NCBI RefSeq assembly: GCF_021491375.1
Contig: NZ_JAKEVY010000004.1
Location: forward strand, 434,001 to 498,000
Direction: 5' to 3'
Source of the DNA: Flavihumibacter fluminis
GTDB taxonomy: Bacteria; Bacteroidota; Bacteroidia; Chitinophagales; Chitinophagaceae
DNA: 64,000 bases
Part shown: piece after piece, positions 58,745 to 64,000 of the stretch
How the letters are laid out: every line of letters begins with the position of its first letter
How positions within the stretch are numbered: position 1 is the stretch's first letter
The notes under the pieces: model-generated
The model's database searches: none
Seen by the model: the letters and a program-made list of their open reading frames with translations, nothing else
Told to the model about the DNA's origin: nothing
Made by a program: the position numbers and the translations under genes

Positions 58745-61105
58745 TTAACTTTTGGAACCAAATAAACGACTCCATATTCCTTTTTTACCTTTAGTTTCTT
58801 CATTAAAGTAAACTTCGATATTTTTTTTATGTCCATATCCATAACCATATCCATATCCATAACCTGAAGATTCTTTTACATCATTTAAAACGACTGAAAG
58901 ATTCGGCAGTTTTTTTTCTTGTTTCAACGCCTTGATATAATCCAGTGATTTTTTTACTGTATAACCCTGTCTTACAACGAAAATTGTTGCATCGGCAAAT
59001 TTTCCTAATGTAATACTGTCACTTACAACTCCAACCGGAGCTGAATCAATAATAATTAAATCAAAATTTACTTTAGCCCAGGAAAACAACTCTTCCATTG
59101 CTGGCAATAACATGAGTTCCGCCGGATTAGGGGGAATTAATCCACAAGGCAATATATAAAGATTGTCCAGCCCATCAACTTTCTTAACAAGGCTGCTTAA
59201 TTCACCATGACCTATCAGAAATGATGTAAGTCCTTTATGGGTACCCAAACCCAAATTTGATGCAATCTTAGGCTTTCGGATATCAAATTCCAGTATGAGC
59301 GTCTTGCGGCTCGCAAGTGCGAATGCAGCAGCAATATTTGTACTCAGAAAGGATTTGCCTTCACCACTCATGGAAGAAGTAACAAGCAATACCGGTTTTG
59401 TAGAACTTGATAGCATGTAGGACATATTGGTTCTTATAGTCCTGAACTGTTCGGTAATAAATGTTCGATTTTGCAAATTGACAAGTAACGGATTTGGATC
59501 ATCTGATCTTGACACTTCTCCAACAATAGGCACGTCCAAAACTTTCTCTATATCGCTCCTGAATTTAATTTTATCATTTAACAAATTGATAACTGCAATA
59601 ATAAAAACAGGCAGAAACAAACCTCCTAACAAAAATTTAATAAACACAGATTTAGGTAAGGGAGCAACCAGTTTTGCACGGATCGTTGCTTTTTCAAGAA
59701 TGCTTGCATTTGTAACAACAGCGGATGCCCCAATTGCCACTTCCTCCTTTTTGGATAAAAGGAACAGGTATAACTCCTCTTTAATTTTTTGCTGACGTTC
59801 GATATTTAATAACTGCCTTGCCTGCCCGGGTATACCAATCGCCTTCTTTTTCGTTGAAGTGAGTTCCCGAGCTATCTGAGAGCCAGTAATATCATATGAG
59901 CTACCAACGCTTTTTAACGCCTCCTGTATATCCCTTCTTAATTTTTCTATACTTGCATTAAGATCTGTCACGATTGGGTTCAATTCAGTAGTCGACTTCA
60001 ACAGGGTAGCTCTTTTAAGTTGAAGGTCGTTATATGCAGTAATCAATGGTCCAAGAGTAGGTTCGTCAACACCCAAATTTACCGGAACGGTTGAATTATT
60101 GTTTTCCGCTTTTGATATATAATCTTGTAACCATTGCAGAATCTGCTTTCGATTTTGCATCTCTGCATACCTGGTTTCAAGTTCCCTACTACTTGTAGCC
60201 AGGAAAGTAGAACTTTCAACAGGGGAGAGCGATTCCGATTTCTCCTGAAAACGCTGAATGGCCATTTCAACTCCCGATAGTTCAGACTTGAGAGAATCTA
60301 ATCTTTCATCTATAAACTCAATTGTATTTTTTGCAATTGAACTTTTATCTTCTACTGTCAACCGCTGATATTCTACCATTAATTCATTAACAAAATCCGA
60401 TGCTAGTAGCTTATTCATGGATTGAAATGAGATACTGATGATACTACCCATATCGGTAACTAATTTCACGTCAAGATGTGGCACCATGAGTTCTGCCGCC
60501 AAATCCAGTGGATAAATCTTTATTTTGAAATTCAATGTCTCAAAGTCGTTAATATGTTTATTAACAAGATGTAAACGAAAAACACCCTGATTTGGCAACG
60601 TAAATGTTTCCCCAAACTTATATTTTTCACCATTGCTCAATTGAAAACTAATTGTATCTAGTACAGTTATATCTAACACATAAACAACCGAATCTTTTTT
60701 CCCCAGAACCTCCATTTGCAGGGGATTATCTTCATACAGTTGCGCAGACCTAACTTTTCCTATTCCCTCATAAATAATATTCCAGTTTTTTCTTTCAATA
60801 ACACGCTGAATAAAGGAAGTGGATTTGAGGATTGCCATTTCATTGGTCAGGTTAGGTCCTGCATCATTGAGAAACAGCCGGTTAAATTTTTCATCTTCGG
60901 AATTGATAGGATTTTCATTACGGATTATCATTTGCCCATCAGCAGAATATACTTCTGGCGTGTAACGTAGATATATAAATGCAATAAGAATACTCAGTAA
61001 AACGGATAAAATAATCCAGGGTAGATACTTCAGATTTCGCTGCAATAACTCATACGGGGAAATATCCGATTTGTTGTTGTAAAATTGATCCGTATTAAAT
61101 TCCAT
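58745..61105 (-). CDS. Wzc-type polysaccharide co-polymerase and tyrosine autokinase (locus 2)
   Basis: 786 residues. Wzz domain with N-terminal helix (LPWIILSVLLSILIAFIYLR, about 29-48), coiled-coil to about 450, second helix near 500, kinase domain with Walker A SSMSGEGKSF (about residue 570), Walker A-prime ILEFDIRKPK and Walker B LIIIDSAPVG. Five Gly-Tyr repeats (about 748-757) near the C terminus. Paralogue of the locus-1 kinase with collinear domains, but a shorter Tyr tail. Length and order Wza-Wzc match the family. Confidence 0.9.
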   Translation of the reverse strand: MEFNTDQFYNNKSDISPYELLQRNLKYLPWIILSVLLSILIAFIYLRYTPEVYSADGQMIIRNENPINSEDEKFNRLFLNDAGPNLTNEMAILKSTSFIQRVIERKNWNIIYEGIGKVRSAQLYEDNPLQMEVLGKKDSVVYVLDITVLDTISFQLSNGEKYKFGETFTLPNQGVFRLHLVNKHINDFETLNFKIKIYPLDLAAELMVPHLDVKLVTDMGSIISISFQSMNKLLASDFVNELMVEYQRLTVEDKSSIAKNTIEFIDERLDSLKSELSGVEMAIQRFQEKSESLSPVESSTFLATSSRELETRYAEMQNRKQILQWLQDYISKAENNNSTVPVNLGVDEPTLGPLITAYNDLQLKRATLLKSTTELNPIVTDLNASIEKLRRDIQEALKSVGSSYDITGSQIARELTSTKKKAIGIPGQARQLLNIERQQKIKEELYLFLLSKKEEVAIGASAVVTNASILEKATIRAKLVAPLPKSVFIKFLLGGLFLPVFIIAVINLLNDKIKFRSDIEKVLDVPIVGEVSRSDDPNPLLVNLQNRTFITEQFRTIRTNMSYMLSSSTKPVLLVTSSMSGEGKSFLSTNIAAAFALASRKTLILEFDIRKPKIASNLGLGTHKGLTSFLIGHGELSSLVKKVDGLDNLYILPCGLIPPNPAELMLLPAMEELFSWAKVNFDLIIIDSAPVGVVSDSITLGKFADATIFVVRQGYTVKKSLDYIKALKQEKKLPNLSVVLNDVKESSGYGYGYGYGYGHKKNIEVYFNEETKGKKGIWSRLFGSKS
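58835..58864 (-). repeat. In-frame 6-bp repeat encoding five Gly-Tyr units
   Basis: Five consecutive GGN-TAT codon pairs on the minus strand, with GGA-CAT next. Same design as the nine-unit tract in the other kinase (34626-34679), with lower copy number. Confidence 0.9.
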
Positions 61106-61113
61106 CTTACTTA

Positions 61114-61914
61114 TTAACGTCTGATGATAGATATTATTAATACAAGCACAGACACGATACTACTTCCGATAGTCACATTACGCAATAAAACCTGTTCATT
61201 ACCGGTCGGCTTTCTTCTGGTAGGTTCAACATATACCAGGTCATTTGAAGCCAGATAGAAAAAATCTGAACTGTAAACATCCGGACTTCTAAGATCAAGT
61301 CTTTTTGATACCCTTTTACCATCAATTTCTCTAACCACAAGAATATTATCCCTTCTGCTAAAATTGGTAAAATCACCTGCGAATCCAATTGCATCAAACA
61401 CCGATACTTTTACTCCGGGCATGTCAATTACACCCGGACGGGTAACTTCCCCCAAAACAGTAATTCGTGCATTGGCAAATCGAACAATTACATACGGGTT
61501 AAGCAGATATAAACTGAGTTGCTTTTGGAGTTCATCAGCTAATCCCTGACAGGTCAGCCCCGCCGATTTTATCTGACCAATTTTATGAATTAGTATCTCC
61601 CCATTATTATCAACAAAATACCCTCTTCCCATTGCAGAAATCTGAGAACCATTTGCCATTGTAGCACTTGTACTCCCACCTGATTGTGCCTGATTGAATT
61701 GTTCTGTAGCTTCTTTGTTGTCACTATAAATCAAAATCGTTAAGAGGTCTCCCTTTTTTATTACCGGATTCGGGATTTTTAAACTTAACTCTTCCGCCGT
61801 ATCAATTCCCTGCAGTATAATTCGTTGCTGGTGATTTTTCTGCGAGGCACCACAAGCAATTAACAAAAAAAGTGCAGTAACCATTGCTGCACCCTGGTAT
61901 AGCATTCTCAGCAT
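61114..61914 (-). CDS. Wza-type outer-membrane polysaccharide export lipoprotein (locus 2)
   Basis: 266 residues. Lipobox LIAC with Cys21. Poly_export/SLBB: GYFVDNNGEILIHKIGQIKS, ITVLGEVTRPGVIDMPG, SSDFFYLASNDLVYVEPTRR. C-terminal helix NVTIGSSIVSVLVLIISII. Directly upstream of wzc (8 bp) and 34 bp after the UpxY-like gene. Confidence 0.9.
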   Translation of the reverse strand: MLRMLYQGAAMVTALFLLIACGASQKNHQQRIILQGIDTAEELSLKIPNPVIKKGDLLTILIYSDNKEATEQFNQAQSGGSTSATMANGSQISAMGRGYFVDNNGEILIHKIGQIKSAGLTCQGLADELQKQLSLYLLNPYVIVRFANARITVLGEVTRPGVIDMPGVKVSVFDAIGFAGDFTNFSRRDNILVVREIDGKRVSKRLDLRSPDVYSSDFFYLASNDLVYVEPTRRKPTGNEQVLLRNVTIGSSIVSVLVLIISIIRR

Positions 61915-61948
61915 GTATAGTATTGGTTAAGTATCAAAATTGTCTGCA

Positions 61949-62449
61949 TCACTTTACAACCACCTTCTCTTTATCCAGCGTAGCTACCAGCTTACAGCCC
62001 AGGCTCTCAATCAGCACTTCCACGCGTTTTTTATCAGCCGACAGAATTCGCCCCTGCTGCTCCATGAATACCCCGGAAGTGATGATCACCTGGTCACCCG
62101 GTTTCGGTTCCGGCAGTTGCTCCACCTCCACATCTTCGAACTCATTCAGGAAACGTTTGATCCGCTCGATTTCAATTTCTTTTACCTGAGCCGGCTTTCC
62201 CAGCCAGTAAACAAAATTTACCACACCGTCAACAAAACGCACATCTGCTCTGTCTTCGTCTGTTACCCGCACAAAAACATAACTTTTGAACAAGGGCTCC
62301 TCCACTACTTTATACCGATCGCTCCATTTTTTACGGACCTTGTTCAACGGGCAATACGACTGCCACCCCTTCTGAAGAAGCAATTCATGCACCTTCTTCT
62401 CCCAGCGCGGTTTAGTGTAAAGTGCGTACCAGTTTTTCTGCTTGGTCAT
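61949..62449 (-). CDS. UpxY/NusG-like transcription antiterminator
   Basis: 166 residues from the ATG at 62449; a TTG at 62467 would add six residues. N-terminal NGN domain: WYALYTKPRWEKKVHELL (residues about 6-23), SYCPLNKVRKKWSDRYKVVE and PLFKSYVFVR. A C-terminal KOW-like domain has PKPGDQVIITSGVFMEQQGR. UpxY-type proteins in Bacteroides bind RNA polymerase and let it read long capsule operons. Its leader carries an ops-like octamer and a terminator-like hairpin, so it probably acts on the operon that follows. Confidence 0.88.
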   Translation of the reverse strand: MTKQKNWYALYTKPRWEKKVHELLLQKGWQSYCPLNKVRKKWSDRYKVVEEPLFKSYVFVRVTDEDRADVRFVDGVVNFVYWLGKPAQVKEIEIERIKRFLNEFEDVEVEQLPEPKPGDQVIITSGVFMEQQGRILSADKKRVEVLIESLGCKLVATLDKEKVVVK

Positions 62450-62482
62450 AGGTATCAGGTTTTTCAACCCTGCAATTTAGGC

Positions 62483-62507
62483 ATAGCTTCGCCTCCTCAG
62501 TCCCATC
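62483..62507 (-). promoter_or_regulatory. 25-bp element shared with the tviB leader (24/25), copy at upxY
   Basis: ATAGCTTCGCCTCCTCAGTC at 62483-62502 is identical to 40001-40020. Lies 33 bp upstream of the upxY ATG, after the hairpin at 62534-62577. Overlaps an inverted repeat CAGTC/GACTG (62499-62514). Confidence 0.6.
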
Positions 62508-62533
62508 GGACTGAAATTTTCCTTACCCACATG

Positions 62534-62577
62534 CAATAAAAAAGGCAAGGGAGCCCATATTTCGACCTCCTTGCCTT
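62534..62577 (-). terminator. Terminator-like hairpin in the upxY leader
   Basis: Minus-strand arms AAGGCAAGG and CCTTGCCTT (62577-62569 and 62550-62542) enclose an 18-nt loop and are followed by a T-rich run. It may simply end the WbpD transcript, or, if the -7 box at 62688 is used, attenuate upxY transcription. Confidence 0.65.
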
Positions 62578-62602
62578 CAACAAAAATATGTTGTAATCAG
62601 AA

Positions 62603-62610
62603 CTACCGCC
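62603..62610 (-). promoter_or_regulatory. ops-like octamer GGCGGTAG in the upxY leader
   Basis: On the minus strand GGCGGTAG followed by TTCT; the core octamer equals that of the enterobacterial ops element bound by RfaH. Located upstream of the terminator-like hairpin. A chance match is possible because only eight bases agree. Confidence 0.4.
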
Positions 62611-62687
62611 AACAATGCCAGCACTTGATTCACAGGTTGAATTTTAAGGGTCCTCGCAATGGTGGTGGGTACTTCACCATTTATCAA

Positions 62688-62695
62688 CAAATATA
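62688..62695 (-). promoter_or_regulatory. Candidate -7 promoter box in the upxY leader
   Basis: Minus strand TATATTTG matches TAnnTTTG. It lies 14 bp below the wbpD stop. No matching -33 was found. Start near 62682 would give a leader of about 230 nt before the upxY ATG. Confidence 0.35.
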
Positions 62696-62709
62696 GGGGA
62701 AAACTATTA

Positions 62710-63234
62710 TTAGACCGGTTGATTGTCAACGCTATTCCCTTCTTTATCAACCCATCCGATCTGCCTTGCCGGATTGCCGACTACTTTCGCATATGCAGGC
62801 ACATCCCGGGTTACTACCGCCCCCGCACCCACCAATGCAAATGCACCAATCCGTATCCCACATACGATGGTGGCATTCGCCCCGATACTGGCTCCTTTTC
62901 CTATAATAGTGGGTTTAAATTCCTGCTTACGTTCTATAAATGCCCGGGGATTGATCACATTGGTAAATACCACCGAAGGGCCGATGAAAACCTCTTCTTC
63001 CAGTTGCACTCCATTGTAAAGCGATACATTGTTCTGAATCTTGCACCCCTTCCCAATGCTGACCTGATTATCTACAAATACATTCTGCCCCAGGATGCAG
63101 TTTTCACCCACCCTGGCTTTCGGCATTAGGTGGCAAAAATGCCAGATCCGGGTACCTGCGCCAATTTTAGCCCCACTATCTACAACAGCGGTGGCATGAA
63201 TGCTGACTCCCGGATACATTTGAGCTTCTTCCAT
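62710..63234 (-). CDS. wbpD: UDP-2-acetamido-3-amino-2,3-dideoxy-glucuronate N-acetyltransferase
   Basis: 174 residues from the ATG at 63234 (a GTG upstream at 63267 is less likely). Left-handed beta-helix: IGAGTRIWHFCHLMPKAR, QNVFVDNQVSIGKGCKIQNN, SVVFTNVINPRAFIERK and GNPARQIGWV match WbpD closely, including the VFTNV-NPR-ERK segment. Completes UDP-GlcNAc(3NAc)A synthesis with the WbpB- and WbpE-like enzymes of locus 1. It stands alone upstream of the upxY leader, divergent from the acyltransferase at the right edge. Confidence 0.88.
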   Translation of the reverse strand: MEEAQMYPGVSIHATAVVDSGAKIGAGTRIWHFCHLMPKARVGENCILGQNVFVDNQVSIGKGCKIQNNVSLYNGVQLEEEVFIGPSVVFTNVINPRAFIERKQEFKPTIIGKGASIGANATIVCGIRIGAFALVGAGAVVTRDVPAYAKVVGNPARQIGWVDKEGNSVDNQPV

Positions 63235-63282
63235 GTGGTGGATTTTAACAAATATGCTAATTTTCACCCTAAATCAAGCACA

Positions 63283-64000
63283 TTGACAGCCAACCAACTC
63301 TCTGCTGCTGCAGGTTCATCACAGCGTTTTTTTTCATTAGATGTCTTCAGAGGTGCCACCGTAGCCTTTATGATCCTGGTGAACAACCAGGCAGGTAAGG
63401 CCTTTGCACCGCTTCAACATGCCTCCTGGCATGGTTGCACGCCAACGGATCTTGTCTTTCCGTTTTTTCTCTTTGCGGTTGGTAATGCAATCGCCTTTGT
63501 TTTACCCCGGCTGGAAGCCATGGACCGATCCGCTGCTGTCTGGAAAATTGTAAAACGCGGATTACTGATCTTTTTGATCGGCCTCTTGCTGAACTGGTTT
63601 CCTTTTGTTAAATGGGAAAACAATGAACTGGTCGGAAAGCCTTTTGAAACCCTTCGAATCTTTGGAGTGCTGCAACGAATCGCACTTGCTTATCTCTTTG
63701 GCGCCCTGATCATCTATTTTTTTAAAGCCCGAATGGCCTTCTATATTGCCGCTTTATTACTGCTGGGTTATTGGGTCATTACTGCAATGGCCGGCAACCC
63801 CGCAGACCCCTATAGCCTGGAAGGATTCTGGGGTACAGAGTTGGACCGTGTAATCCTTGGGGAAGCGCATATGTACAAAGGGGAAGGTGTCGCATTTGAT
63901 CCGGAAGGCATAGCCAGTACCATACCCTCCATCGCACAGGTGATTTTAGGCTTTCTGATTGGCGATTACATCCGGCAGAAAGGGAAAAATGCTGAAATGG
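63283..64000 (+). CDS. HGSNAT-like membrane acyltransferase (DUF5009 type), N-terminal part
   Basis: Frame open from about 63235 to the window end; the TTG at 63283 gives a good start (about 239 residues shown), with no ATG before the first conserved motif. SLDVFRGATVAFMILVNN and HGCTPTDLVFPFFLFAVGNA are hallmarks of the heparan-alpha-glucosaminide N-acetyltransferase-like family (also NagX). At least five membrane helices are visible. Such proteins move acetyl groups across membranes to amino sugars. The end is outside the window. Confidence 0.75.
   Translation, partial: MTANQLSAAAGSSQRFFSLDVFRGATVAFMILVNNQAGKAFAPLQHASWHGCTPTDLVFPFFLFAVGNAIAFVLPRLEAMDRSAAVWKIVKRGLLIFLIGLLLNWFPFVKWENNELVGKPFETLRIFGVLQRIALAYLFGALIIYFFKARMAFYIAALLLLGYWVITAMAGNPADPYSLEGFWGTELDRVILGEAHMYKGEGVAFDPEGIASTIPSIAQVILGFLIGDYIRQKGKNAEM

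Noticed and set aside
62534-62577. Terminator for a plus-strand transcript
   Set aside because: The T-rich run follows the stem only on the minus strand.

Overview
The window looks like chromosomal DNA of a pigmented Bacteroidota bacterium, probably a member of Chitinophagaceae or a close relative (inference from gene content, not a database match). Support comes from a non-mevalonate-agnostic carotenoid cluster with type I idi, CrtZ and CrtY; Wza/Wzc pairs whose kinases end in Gly-Tyr repeats; an UpxY/NusG-like antiterminator; promoters that resemble the Bacteroidota TTTG / TAnnTTTG consensus; and near absence of Shine-Dalgarno sequences. Almost every gene is on the minus strand, so the text below follows transcription from high to low coordinates within each block.

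Block 1 (1-7.2 kb): the start of a secreted FAD-dependent oxidoreductase, a MarC-family membrane protein, and a carotenoid operon read as CarH-like MerR/B12 regulator, ECF sigma factor, crtI, crtB, idi, crtZ, crtY. Together these would make beta-carotene-derived hydroxylated pigment (zeaxanthin type) under probable light/B12 control. The spacers carry arrays of 7-nt units.

Block 2 (7.3-40.0 kb): polysaccharide locus 1. A run of about 28 tightly packed minus-strand genes starts at a UDP-HexNAc 6-dehydrogenase (39987) and ends at a beta-helix protein (11951), with a methyltransferase, a PglF/WbpM-type 4,6-dehydratase, another methyltransferase and a YwqE-type phosphatase as separate short units beyond it. 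It holds Wza, Wzc, Wzx and an EpsG-like Wzy; genes matching the UDP-GlcNAc(3NAc)A pathway (WbpB/E/D type), the dTDP-3-acetamido-3,6-dideoxyhexose pathway (FdtA/B/C type) and the UDP-N,N'-diacetylbacillosamine pathway (PglF/E/D) with a PglC-like initiating transferase; many glycosyltransferases; and two paralogous polysaccharide-deacetylase-like proteins. About 11-37 kb is visibly more AT-rich than its flanks.

Block 3 (40.2-63.2 kb): polysaccharide locus 2. It reads WbpD, a leader region with a terminator-like hairpin, an UpxY-like antiterminator, Wza, Wzc, glycosyltransferases, Wzx, three GT2 enzymes, an unassigned 873-aa secreted protein, a glycosyltransferase, [a Wzy-like polymerase on the opposite strand], an AsnB-type amidotransferase, glycosyltransferases, a WcaF-type acetyltransferase, gmd and fcl (GDP-L-fucose), then a LuxR-family response regulator that sits between the two loci. 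At the right edge a HGSNAT-like membrane acyltransferase begins on the plus strand.

The most unusual signals are in noncoding DNA: a 20-bp identical element just upstream of the first gene of each polysaccharide operon, an ops-like octamer followed by a terminator in the UpxY leader, a perfect 18-bp palindrome in the locus-1 leader whose half-site recurs upstream of the response regulator, and the heptad arrays. No tRNA, rRNA, insertion sequence or CRISPR array was seen, and no stretch longer than 300 bases lacks a gene.
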